From the NCBI GenBank assembly GCA_903859225.1, contig CAIOLV010000020.1, positions 1 to 18,023 of the forward strand: a stretch of DNA of 18,023 nucleotides, in the 5' to 3' direction. Source of the stretch: an uncultured bacterium (GTDB taxonomy: Bacteria > Bipolaricaulota > Bipolaricaulia > UBA7950 > UBA9294). A program made the translations under genes and the position numbers. Within the stretch, counting starts at the first letter, position 1. Each line of letters starts with the position of its first letter. The notes under the pieces were generated by a model. It saw only the letters and a list, made by a program, of their open reading frames with translations. It was not told the DNA's origin and made no database searches. Positions 1 through 6,056 of the stretch are shown piece after piece.

Positions 1-618
1 CACCGTGAGCTGAGGATCATCGGCGAGGACGGTCCCGATCCCTACGAGAACCGCCGCGTGGCGGCGTCGCCAGCGATGGACGAGGACCTGGGCTGGTTGG
101 CCGCTGATCCACCGTGCGTCTCCCGTGCGCGTCGCAATGCGGCCGTCGAGACTCGTCGCAAGTTTCAGGTGGACGAACGGGGTTCCGGTCTGGATGTACT
201 TGAGAAAGATCTCGTTCTGGCGGATGGCGACGTCTCGCAGGCGTCCGACCTCGACGTCGATCCCGGCGGCTCGCAGCGTTGCCAGGCCGCGTCCGGAGAC
301 GAGCGGATTCGGATCCTCGATCGAAGCGACGACGCGCACGATGCCGGCCTCGATGATCCGTTCCGCACACGGTGGCGTCTTGCCGAAATGCCCGCAGGGT
401 TCGAGCGTGACGTAGAGCGTGGCTCCTTCCGCGCGCTCGCCGGCCTCATCGAGCGCGAAGACCTCCGCGTGGGGCCCGCCGAAGCGGCGATGGTACCCCC
501 GGCCGACGATGTCGCCATCTCGGACGACGACGGCGCCGACGAGGGGATTCGGCGAGGTGTCGCCCTCCGCGATCTCCGCGAGATCGAACGCCAGGTGCAG
601 GAACTCCTCGTCGTTCAA
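1..618 (-). CDS. ribD: Riboflavin biosynthesis protein RibD (bifunctional deaminase/reductase), 3' end outside window
   Basis: RibD catalyses two consecutive cytoplasmic steps of riboflavin synthesis: deamination of the GTP-derived diaminopyrimidine, then reduction of its ribosyl side chain. The visible 206 residues hold the whole deaminase domain (about 1-146). They include NPLVGAVVV, the zinc-ligand HAE (H50-E52) and PCGHFGKTPPC (C75 and C84). The start of the reductase domain follows (about 147 on, LKLATSLDGRIA then DARWISG). The remaining reductase lies beyond position 1. The start is a TTG at 618. It is chosen because the protein begins exactly where the family does and because AGGAGG lies at 626-631, 7 bases upstream. 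The TTG overlaps the rpe stop as TTGA, so translation is probably coupled. No FMN riboswitch is visible upstream, and no other rib gene is in view. Confidence 0.93.
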   Translation of the reverse strand, partial: MNDEEFLHLAFDLAEIAEGDTSPNPLVGAVVVRDGDIVGRGYHRRFGGPHAEVFALDEAGERAEGATLYVTLEPCGHFGKTPPCAERIIEAGIVRVVASIEDPNPLVSGRGLATLRAAGIDVEVGRLRDVAIRQNEIFLKYIQTGTPFVHLKLATSLDGRIATRTGDARWISGQPAQVLVHRWRRRHAAVLVGIGTVLADDPQLTV

Positions 619-1259
619 CGTGCGGCCTCCTGAAGGGCGCGCATGGCCCCGAGACGGTCCGCAGCGGCGAAGATGGCGGAGCCCGCCACGATGACGTCTC
701 CTCCCGCAGCGACGACGCCGGCCACGTTCCCTGCGTGGATGCCGCCGTCGACGACGATGGAGATCCCACGTCCGGCCCTCGCCCGCGCCAGGGCGCGGAT
801 GCGGTCGAGCGCCCCGGGGAGGAAGGCCTGCCCTCCGAAGCCGGGCTCGACGCTCATCACAAGTACCGTGGACACTTCGTCGAGAAAGGGAAGGACGCGC
901 TCGATGGGGGTCCCGGGCCGCAGGGAAACGCCGACCGCGGCGCCGGTCCTGCGGATCGCTGCGATCGTGCGGTCGACCGGATCGAGCGCCTCGACGTGGA
1001 AGATGATCGTGTCGCTCGGAAGCACATCAAATTGCGGCGCGTACTCAGCCGGTCGGTCGATCATCAGGTGGATCTCGAAGGGAAGAGCGAGACGCCTCCG
1101 CAGGGCATTAACGACGGGCGGGCCGAAGGTAAGGTTCGGGACGAAGTGCCCATCCATGACGTCCCAGTGCAGTCGCGACGCGAGCGGAGCGACGGACAGC
1201 GCTTCATCCAGCAGGCAGGAAAAGTCCGCCGACAGGAGGGACGGCGCGAGCTTCATCAT
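615..1259 (-). CDS. rpe: Ribulose-phosphate 3-epimerase
   Basis: Interconverts ribulose 5-phosphate and xylulose 5-phosphate in the pentose phosphate and Calvin pathways, and is cytoplasmic. The 214-residue protein matches the family length and carries its TIM-barrel signatures in order: APSLLSADF near the N-terminus, HWDVMDGHFVPNLTFGP with metal and catalytic residues, FEIHLMI, FHVEA, SVEPGFGGQ and VVDGGI with the second catalytic aspartate, then AGSAIF binding phosphate. The start ATG at 1259 overlaps the upstream peptidase stop as ATGA; a second ATG follows directly. No Shine-Dalgarno is visible, so initiation probably depends on coupling. Its neighbour ribD uses ribulose 5-phosphate-derived chemistry downstream (riboflavin synthesis draws on this sugar), which is a plausible but unproven metabolic link. 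Confidence 0.96.
   Translation of the reverse strand: MMKLAPSLLSADFSCLLDEALSVAPLASRLHWDVMDGHFVPNLTFGPPVVNALRRRLALPFEIHLMIDRPAEYAPQFDVLPSDTIIFHVEALDPVDRTIAAIRRTGAAVGVSLRPGTPIERVLPFLDEVSTVLVMSVEPGFGGQAFLPGALDRIRALARARAGRGISIVVDGGIHAGNVAGVVAAGGDVIVAGSAIFAAADRLGAMRALQEAAR
626..631 (-). promoter_or_regulatory. Shine-Dalgarno that fixes the TTG start of ribD
   Basis: AGGAGG on the minus strand lies inside the last codons of rpe, 7 bases before the TTG at 618. It supports a non-ATG start that overlaps the preceding stop codon. Confidence 0.7.
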
Positions 1260-1936
1260 CGGCGACGATTAGCCGACAAGAGCAGCATCACGAGCTGCAA
1301 CGCAGCCATGGCCGCCGCGGCGACATACGTGAGTGCGGCCGCCGACAGGACTTCCTTCACGGCGCCAAGCTCTTCGGTGTTCACCATGCCGGATTGTTCA
1401 AGAGCGTGGACCGCCCGGCGGCTGGCGTCGAACTCGACCGGGAGCGTGACAAGAGTGAACAGGACCGCGGCAGAGAAGAGAGCAATGCCGACCGTGATCA
1501 TGATGGGAATCTGCGCGAAGATGCCGATGAGGAACAGCGGCAACGCAAGCTGAGAGCCGAAACTCGCGATGGGCACGATGGCCGAGCGCAGGGCGAGCGG
1601 AGCGTAGTGCTTTGCGTGTTGCATGGCGTGCCCGGCCTCGTGAGCGGCCACGCCGATCGCAGCGATCGACGTCGACTCCGGCGCCGACAAGCGTAGGACC
1701 TTCTTCCGCGGATCGTAGTGGTCGCCAAGGCGGCGGTCGATGCGCTCGAAGCTGACGTCCTGGACATACTCTGCCGTAAGGATTCTGCGCGCGGCGTCCT
1801 CGGCGCTGAGGTGCCGTGCTACCTCCACCGTGGAGTAGCGAGTGTACGTCGACTGGACCTTCCATTGGGCGTACATGGCGAAGGCAATCGCCGGCAACAG
1901 AATGATCATGTCCGGAAGAAACATGAAGCCAAACAT
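1256..1936 (-). CDS. YugP-like membrane zinc metallopeptidase (Zn_peptidase_2 family)
   Basis: Predicted integral membrane neutral zinc protease of the YugP type, 226 residues, the usual size for the family. The N-terminus holds a membrane segment (about 7-23). A soluble stretch contains GVAAHEAGHAMQHA, whose HEAGH (99-103) supplies two zinc ligands and the catalytic glutamate. VEFDAS near 167-172 probably gives the third ligand (E168). Two further hydrophobic segments cover about 115-165, and a last one about 200-220 is followed by a basic tail. The ATG at 1936 has GAGGAGG about 11 bases upstream. A sigma70-like promoter lies at 1970-1998. It is the first gene of the peptidase-rpe-ribD run. 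The physiological substrate is unknown to me. Confidence 0.85.
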   Translation of the reverse strand: MFGFMFLPDMIILLPAIAFAMYAQWKVQSTYTRYSTVEVARHLSAEDAARRILTAEYVQDVSFERIDRRLGDHYDPRKKVLRLSAPESTSIAAIGVAAHEAGHAMQHAKHYAPLALRSAIVPIASFGSQLALPLFLIGIFAQIPIMITVGIALFSAAVLFTLVTLPVEFDASRRAVHALEQSGMVNTEELGAVKEVLSAAALTYVAAAAMAALQLVMLLLSANRRR

Positions 1937-1969
1937 CGTCTACACCGCCTCCTCGTCAATTCCCCGCGG

Positions 1970-1998
1970 AGTATACGAAGGGCCGGAAGACGCGGCAA
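1970..1998 (-). promoter_or_regulatory. Sigma70-like promoter for the peptidase-rpe-ribD operon
   Basis: On the minus strand TTGCCG (1993-1998) is followed by a 17-base spacer and TATACT (1970-1975). The -10 matches consensus at 5 of 6 positions and the -35 at 4 of 6. It sits 34 bases upstream of the peptidase start, between rnpB and the gene, so the operon can be transcribed independently of rnpB. Confidence 0.6.
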
Positions 1999-2101
1999 GC
2001 GTAATTGTGTCAGCGTTGTGGAGTTGACAGGTCGCGCCGCGCCCCGACCTCCGGGGATGCCGCGCGGCTTGCCCACCGCGACGCGCGGTGTCCGGAGGAT
2101 G

Positions 2102-2445
2102 GAGAGAGGGTCGATAAGCCGGATTCTGTCGAGGAGAGACATTCATCTATGCGGCCTACCCGAAGGCTTGAACGGGCCGTCCTCAGACGCCTTCCTACTT
2201 GGCCTTGCTCCGACCAGGGTTTGCCGAGCCGGCCCGGTCGCCCGAGCCGCTGGTGGTCTCTTACACCACCGTTTCACCCTTACCTGAGCCCGGCGGATGC
2301 CGGGCCATCGGCGGTCTGCTCTCTGTTGCACTGTCCCGAGGGTCGCCCCCGCTGAGATTTCCTCAGTGGCCTGCCCTGCGGAGTCCGGACTTTCCTCCAG
2401 CCCGCAGACTGCTCCGCGAGCCAGCGTCTCTCTGACCCTCTCTCT
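2102..2445 (-). ncRNA. rnpB: RNase P RNA, bacterial type A
   Basis: Catalytic RNA of RNase P, which removes 5' leaders from pre-tRNAs. The minus strand carries the conserved blocks in order. GGAGGAAAGTCCGG (2385-2398) is conserved region I. Then come the GAAATCTCAGC region, the GGGTGAAACGGTGGTGTAAGAGACCACC block, and the AAGGCCAAGTAGGAAGGCG stretch. ACAGAATCCGGCTTATC (around 2113-2129) is conserved region V. The ends are set by helix P1: AGAGAGGGTC at about 2434-2444 pairs with GACCCTCTCTCC at 2101-2112, an 11-bp stem. The size of about 343 bases and the block order fit type A rather than the Bacillus type B. The 5' end coincides with the stop codon of the upstream TPM gene. Exact mature ends are inferred from P1. 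Confidence 0.96.
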
Positions 2446-3160
2446 ATCCTCCGCGTCGGTATCCGCACCGACGGCAAGAGTATACGCGGTCCGGACCTCG
2501 CGCGGCCCGGAATCGCGAACGCTCCACGCGGAGGATGCCGCCGCAGCGAGGGCAGATGCGCCAGCGAATGAGGAGGGCAAGGAGGATCACGGCCGCGATC
2601 GGTGCACCGACGGCGACCGCGACCGGCACGCCGCCTCCCGCATCCGATGCGCGAGGCTTGATCTGCGCGGCGCTCGCCCGCTGGGCGGCGGGAAGGCTGT
2701 TCAGTTCTGCGAACATCGCGCGGACGGCCTCCTCGATGCGTCGATGCAGGACGAGGTCGCTCATTCGCTGCTCGAGGCGCTGGCCCATCGCGCCGAGCTC
2801 CGTCCGGACGCTCGAACTCGCCACGACGCTCGCAGTCCAGTCCGTCCCGGTCCGCAGAAAGACCGCGAGAATGGCACGCTTGGACGCAAGATCCCACGCG
2901 GCGAAGACGGCGTCCGCGAACTGCGCAACGTTGGGGTACGCGCTTTCCCAGCTAAGGAGGACGTAGACATCGATGCGGAGGAGCTTCGAGATCTGGGTGA
3001 TCGAGGCGTTCACCTCGTCGCGGCCGTGCCGGTCGAAGACGGCGCCGTAGTCCGATAGTTTCCCGATAGGCGATGGCACGTTGGCGGCGCCGGCGAGGAC
3101 GCCGATTCCGACGAGTGCAACGGCTACAGCGAGAAGAGAATGCGCGAGCAGTGTTCGCAC
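2444..3160 (-). CDS. TPM-domain membrane protein with C-terminal zinc ribbon
   Basis: A 238-residue secreted/anchored protein. An N-terminal signal or anchor (about 5-26, ending in AGAA) is followed by a divergent TPM domain (about 32-155, with ...GKLSDYGAVFDRHGRDEVNA). A membrane segment follows (about 178-199). A short cytoplasmic tail carries CPRCGG (203-207) and CRRCG (229-233), which together look like a four-cysteine zinc ribbon. TPM proteins are associated with envelope maintenance and photosystem repair, but the role here is unknown. The GTG at 3160 is chosen because GGGAG lies about 8 bases upstream and the signal-like segment follows directly; an extension to 3232 would only add residues antisense-like in composition. 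It overlaps the 3' end of the upstream gene by 37 bases. Its TAG stop is at the rnpB 5' end. Confidence 0.75.
   Translation of the reverse strand: MRTLLAHSLLAVAVALVGIGVLAGAANVPSPIGKLSDYGAVFDRHGRDEVNASITQISKLLRIDVYVLLSWESAYPNVAQFADAVFAAWDLASKRAILAVFLRTGTDWTASVVASSSVRTELGAMGQRLEQRMSDLVLHRRIEEAVRAMFAELNSLPAAQRASAAQIKPRASDAGGGVPVAVAVGAPIAAVILLALLIRWRICPRCGGILRVERSRFRAARGPDRVYSCRRCGYRRGG
2479..2484 (-). promoter_or_regulatory. Possible -10 element for rnpB inside the TPM gene
   Basis: TATACT on the minus strand lies about 34 bases before the mature rnpB 5' end, within the 3' part of the TPM coding region. No good -35 is found at 16-18 bases, so this is a weak call. The alternative is that rnpB is only transcribed from the promoter at 3858-3886. 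Confidence 0.3.
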
Positions 3161-3834
3161 GTGACGATCTCCCTGCCCGCCCGCACGCGCTCCACCGTGT
3201 TCGCGCTGACTCGGATCTTGCAGCCTCCGCACGTTCCATGATCGATGGCGGCGACGGGGTTGGAGAACGTGGCGCGCAGGGCCTCATATTGCGCCAGCGC
3301 GTAGGGCGGCGCGGCGGCAGCGAGGGCGGCGCGCTCGTTGCGCAGATCCGCCAAGCGCCCCTTCTCCGTCTCTTCGATCTCGCGGGCGGTGTCGGCGACT
3401 TGCGCCTGCAGATGTAGCTCGCGCGGCGCGAGGTCGGCTTGCGCCTGCGCCAGCCCTGCGCGGGCTGTCTCGATGGACGACATGAGGCCGAGGGCCTCGT
3501 CCTCGAGACGGTTCATGCGAAGCTTCTCGCTTGCGATCTTCGTCCGGAGGTCTTCCATCTCTTTGAAGCTGATGATGCCCTTGTCGAGGCGCTCTTGGTA
3601 TGCGCGAATGCGCGCATCCAGCTCATCGACTTCGAGGTTGCTGGCGCGGCTGTCGAGTTCGAGCTTCTGGAGCGCGTCGCGGAGAGCGGCGACGCTTGCG
3701 CGCTCCTGGACGACGCGGGTCTCCAACTGGCGGCGATGGACGACGAGTCTCTCCAGATGCGCGGTAACCTCGTGAACCATGGCGTCAGCTTGCTGAAGAT
3801 CCAGAAGCTGCTTCGTTAGGCTCAGCACGGTCAC
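3124..3834 (-). CDS. Coiled-coil C4-type zinc-ribbon protein (CdsZ / zf-RING_7 family)
   Basis: A soluble 236-residue protein. Residues about 8-175 form a long charged coiled-coil hairpin rich in Leu, Glu, Arg and Ala. The segment ends with a C4 zinc ribbon: TCGGC (C202, C205) and CEHC (C226, C229), separated by IRVSANTVERVRAG, typical of this widespread bacterial family. Homologues are described as flagellar or regulatory adaptors or nucleic-acid-associated proteins, so no precise function is claimed. The start is GTG at 3834; a second GTG at 3828 is a possible alternative because GGGGGTGA lies just ahead of it. A clear promoter is at 3858-3886. Its 3' end overlaps the TPM gene start, so both are probably one transcript that continues into rnpB. 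Confidence 0.82.
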   Translation of the reverse strand: MTVLSLTKQLLDLQQADAMVHEVTAHLERLVVHRRQLETRVVQERASVAALRDALQKLELDSRASNLEVDELDARIRAYQERLDKGIISFKEMEDLRTKIASEKLRMNRLEDEALGLMSSIETARAGLAQAQADLAPRELHLQAQVADTAREIEETEKGRLADLRNERAALAAAAPPYALAQYEALRATFSNPVAAIDHGTCGGCKIRVSANTVERVRAGREIVTCEHCSRILFSL

Positions 3835-3857
3835 CCCCGCCCGAAAAGGCTCGTCCG

Positions 3858-3886
3858 ACTATACGGGAGAGGGTCCGTGTGCGCAA
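3858..3886 (-). promoter_or_regulatory. Sigma70-like promoter for the zinc-ribbon/TPM/rnpB unit
   Basis: Minus-strand TTGCGC (3881-3886), 17-base spacer, TATAGT (3858-3863). The -10 matches 5 of 6 consensus bases. It lies in the 69-base gap after ybaB, 24 bases upstream of the GTG start. Confidence 0.55.
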
Positions 3887-3903
3887 GGAACCTCCGTTCC
3901 CTC

Positions 3904-4233
3904 CTACATGCCAGGCAATCCAGGGAATCCACCGAAGCCCTGAGCGAGGGGGCCCAGCTTCTCCTGAGCCGCCTGTTGTGCCTTACGCTGAGCCTCCTGA
4001 ACCGCAGCCACCACGAGGTCCGCCAGCATCTCGACGTCCGCCGGATCGACGACCTCCCGTTCGAGGGCCAAAGCGATGAGGTCCCCTTTGCCGTTCACCG
4101 TGGCGGACACCATGCCTCCGCCTGCGGCGGCCGTGATCCGCAAGTCGGCGATCTCGGCCTGAGCGCGCTCGAGATCCTCCTGGAGCTTCTTCGCCTGTTT
4201 CATCAGGCCGCCGAGATTTCCGATCCCCTTCAC
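3904..4233 (-). CDS. ybaB: YbaB/EbfC-family nucleoid-associated protein
   Basis: A small DNA-binding protein of 109 residues that usually forms a dimer and binds the nucleoid. The N-terminal helix reads GIGNLGGLMKQAKKLQEDLERAQAEI. A beta core follows (ITAAAGGGMVSATVNGKGDLIALALE), then VDPADVEMLADLVVAAVQEAQRKAQQ, all typical of the family, and a Gly/Pro-rich tail ends in GFPGLPGM. The GTG at 4233 is used because it gives the family N-terminus and has AAGGAGG a few bases ahead; the frame open further upstream to 4356 is antisense-like. The start overlaps the dnaX stop as GTGA. The dnaX-ybaB pairing is a conserved arrangement in many bacteria, often followed by recR, which is absent here. Confidence 0.95.
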   Translation of the reverse strand: MKGIGNLGGLMKQAKKLQEDLERAQAEIADLRITAAAGGGMVSATVNGKGDLIALALEREVVDPADVEMLADLVVAAVQEAQRKAQQAAQEKLGPLAQGFGGFPGLPGM

Positions 4234-5810
4234 GATGCCTCCTTGACGATGCGGCCGTCGAAGACCTGGCAGACGAGCCGGGCTTTTTCGAGCAGCAATT
4301 CCCGGGGGAGCGCCTTCTTCTCCACGTCTTGGTCGAAGCGAACGTCGAACCGCCACGAGTCTCCGAAGTGCCGGCGCACGGCTCCGGCCACGTACTGCAT
4401 GTTCTCGTTCTTCTCCAGGCTCTCCTTGTGGAACGTGTGTTCGGGGTGGAAGGACAGGACGAGGAGAGTTCCTTCAACGGACGGCGCGGCCTCAGTGAGG
4501 TAGGCGGCGATGGCGATCCGGTCCTTCTCGACCTCGCGCAACAAGGCGTCCCACGTGGCGGCCAGGTCGGCAGGCAGCGGCGGTGGGGCGCACCGAGGCG
4601 CGGTGACCGCGTCTTCCTTGCTGGGAACTGCCGCGGCGTCGATCGGCGCGCTGACAGCCGACCCCGCTACGGCTGCGCCGACTAGGGACTTCTCCCCGGC
4701 CGCGGCGACCTTCGTCTTCGCCACCGGTGCCGTGCTCCGCGTGGCTTGAGTGAGCCGCGGCGCTGCTGCCGTCGGGCGCGCAGAGAGAGAGTCGGCCAGC
4801 GCGAGGACGCCGATTTCCATCCGGATCTGTCGGTCGAGGGCGCGGTAGAGGTCGGCCTTCACGGCCAGCAGGCCGCGCGCAAGGGTGACGTCTCGGTCGG
4901 CCGTTCCCGCCGAACTGGCGATGCGCTCGCGCAACAGGAGCACTACATCGCCGAGGAAGATCTCGAGGTCCTTCCCGCGCTCCGCCAGGGAGTCAATGGT
5001 TGCCAGGAGCGCGCCACGGTCGGAGCGTTCGAGTGCCTCGACGAAGGCAGTCTGCGTCTCTTTCGCGGCGAGGCCGAGCATGTCGAGGACGGCGGTCTCG
5101 GTGATCGCTTCGCGGTCGTACGTGGCCGCCTGTTCCAGCATGACGACCGCGTCGCGGAGCCCGCCGTTCGCGCGCCGGGCAAGAAGCGCCGCAGCTTCGT
5201 CCGTCAGGTGGGCATCCTCGGCCTGCGCGATGCGCTTCAACTGCGCTTCGATCGCCTCGACGGAGAGCCGGCGGAACTCGAATGCCTGGCAGCGCGACAC
5301 GATCGTGCGGGGCAGCTTGTGTGGTTCGGTGGTCGCGAAGATGAACATCACGTGGGACGGCGGCTCCTCGAGCGTTTTGAGGAGAGCGTTGAACGCTTCG
5401 GTCGTCAGCATGTGGACTTCGTCGATGATGTAAACCTTGACCCGGAGGTCCGTTGGGGCGAAGTTGACCTCTTCGCGGAGCTTGCGGATGTGGTCGATGC
5501 CGCGGTTCGAGGCGCCGTCGATCTCGACGATGTCCAACGACCGAGCGGCAGTAATGGTGAGGCAGTTCGCGCACTCGTTGCATGGTTCGCCGTCGAGCGG
5601 CCGCAGGCAATTGACGGCACGGGAGAGGATTCGGGCGACCGACGTCTTTCCGATGCCCCGTTCGCCGGCGAAGAGATACGCGTGAGCGACATCGCCCGCG
5701 ATGACCGCATTACGAAGCGTGCGGACGATGTCCTCTTGTCCGACGACGTCGGCGAAGCGCTGAGGTCGCCAGCGTCGATACAGCGACAGACGCGCGGTCG
5801 GCTCGCTCAT
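4230..5810 (-). CDS. dnaX: DNA polymerase III gamma/tau subunit
   Basis: Clamp-loader ATPase of the replicative polymerase, 526 residues. AAA+ motifs are in order: YRRWRPQRFADVVGQE, Walker A GERGIGKT (49-56), a zinc site built from C68, C77, C80 and C83, Walker B with IIDEVHML (128-135), sensor 1 FATTEPHKLP, the SRC motif (172-174), and sensor 2 GGLRDA (216-221). Domain III follows, then a low-complexity Ala/Pro/Lys linker (about 360-430). The tau-like C-terminal domain follows, with FHPEHTFHKESLEK. The ATG at 5810 has AGGGGGGTGA at 5816-5825 and gives the family N-terminus. No slippery A-run is seen in the linker, so I see no sign of the programmed frameshift that makes gamma in E. coli. It lies 19 bases after tRNA-Pro and shares its probable promoter. 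Confidence 0.97.
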   Translation of the reverse strand: MSEPTARLSLYRRWRPQRFADVVGQEDIVRTLRNAVIAGDVAHAYLFAGERGIGKTSVARILSRAVNCLRPLDGEPCNECANCLTITAARSLDIVEIDGASNRGIDHIRKLREEVNFAPTDLRVKVYIIDEVHMLTTEAFNALLKTLEEPPSHVMFIFATTEPHKLPRTIVSRCQAFEFRRLSVEAIEAQLKRIAQAEDAHLTDEAAALLARRANGGLRDAVVMLEQAATYDREAITETAVLDMLGLAAKETQTAFVEALERSDRGALLATIDSLAERGKDLEIFLGDVVLLLRERIASSAGTADRDVTLARGLLAVKADLYRALDRQIRMEIGVLALADSLSARPTAAAPRLTQATRSTAPVAKTKVAAAGEKSLVGAAVAGSAVSAPIDAAAVPSKEDAVTAPRCAPPPLPADLAATWDALLREVEKDRIAIAAYLTEAAPSVEGTLLVLSFHPEHTFHKESLEKNENMQYVAGAVRRHFGDSWRFDVRFDQDVEKKALPRELLLEKARLVCQVFDGRIVKEAS

Positions 5811-5829
5811 CCGTCTCACCCCCCTGTCT

Positions 5830-5906
5830 TGGTCGGGGAGACTGGATTTGAACCAGCGGCTTCCTGCTCCCAAAGCAGGCGCGCTACCAGGCTGCGCCAC
5901 TCCCCG
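5830..5906 (-). tRNA. tRNA-Pro (anticodon UGG), CCA encoded
   Basis: A 77-base cloverleaf on the minus strand. The acceptor stem pairs CGGGGAG (5900-5906) with CTCCCCG (5834-5840). The D-arm contains GCGCAGCCTGGTAGCGC, the anticodon stem is CCTGC/GCAGG with loop TTTGGGA, and the T-loop reads GGTTCAAATCC. The anticodon TGG is the complement of 5870-5872. A is the discriminator base and the CCA end is genomically encoded at 5830-5832. Confidence 0.98.
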
Positions 5907-5912
5907 GACGCG

Positions 5913-5931
5913 AGATTGGCTCCGCCAATCT
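5913..5931 (-). repeat. Hairpin inside repeat copy 1 (leader of tRNA-Pro)
   Basis: On the minus strand AGATTGGC and GCCAATCT form an 8-bp perfect stem with a 3-base loop GGA. It lies 6 bases upstream of the tRNA 5' end in the probable primary transcript. Confidence 0.75.
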
Positions 5932-5951
5932 TCGCTCGCGGGGCACGTCTT
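5914..5951. repeat. 38-bp direct repeat, copy 1
   Basis: Matches the copy at 5970-6007 at 37 of 38 positions, with a period of 56 bases. It contains the inverted repeat GATTGGC/GCCAATC, followed on the plus strand by TTCGCTCGCGGGGCACGTCTT. Confidence 0.9.
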
Positions 5952-5963
5952 GCCGGACCCCAC

Positions 5964-5991
5964 GCGAAGGATTAGCTCCGCCAATCTTCGC
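5964..5991 (-). repeat. Hairpin inside repeat copy 2 (leader of tRNA-Pro)
   Basis: On the minus strand GCGAAGATTGGC pairs with GCTAATC-C-TTCGC, giving a 12-bp stem with one bulged C and a GGA loop. The single base difference from copy 1 turns a G-C pair into a G-U pair, so the fold is kept in RNA. Confidence 0.75.
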
Positions 5992-6007
5992 TCGCGGGGC
6001 ACGTCTT
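5970..6007. repeat. 38-bp direct repeat, copy 2
   Basis: Second copy of the 38-bp element; the only change against copy 1 is G to A in the first arm of the inverted repeat. On the minus strand a shorter third relative, GGCGGAGAGCGGGG, starts right after the -10 element near 6025, so the leader may have grown by tandem duplication. Confidence 0.9.
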
Positions 6008-6027
6008 CCCTTCCCCGCTCTCCGCCG

Positions 6028-6056
6028 ATTATAGAGACGGGGTCTGGATGGTTCAA
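6028..6056 (-). promoter_or_regulatory. Strong sigma70-like promoter for tRNA-Pro-dnaX-ybaB
   Basis: Minus-strand TTGAAC (6051-6056), exactly 17 bases, then a consensus TATAAT (6028-6033). The -35 overlaps the last codon and stop of the double-VWA gene. A start near 6021 would give a leader of about 115 bases before tRNA-Pro, containing both hairpin copies. Confidence 0.75.

Noticed and set aside
2033..2101. Inverted repeats after rnpB as an intrinsic terminator
   Set aside because: ACCGCG/CGCGGT and CCTCCGG/CCGGAGG can pair, but no T-run follows, so a terminator cannot be supported.
2280..2897. Minus-strand open frame reading through rnpB into the TPM region in another frame
   Set aside because: Overlaps a certain structural RNA and a better-supported coding frame; Arg-rich shadow composition.
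4746..5975. Open frame of 409 codons on the plus strand
   Set aside because: Antisense to dnaX and tRNA-Pro; no family motif and no Shine-Dalgarno.
5914..6007. Direct repeats as a CRISPR remnant
   Set aside because: Only two copies with an 18-base gap, no cas genes, and a strong internal hairpin plus a promoter context that explains them better.
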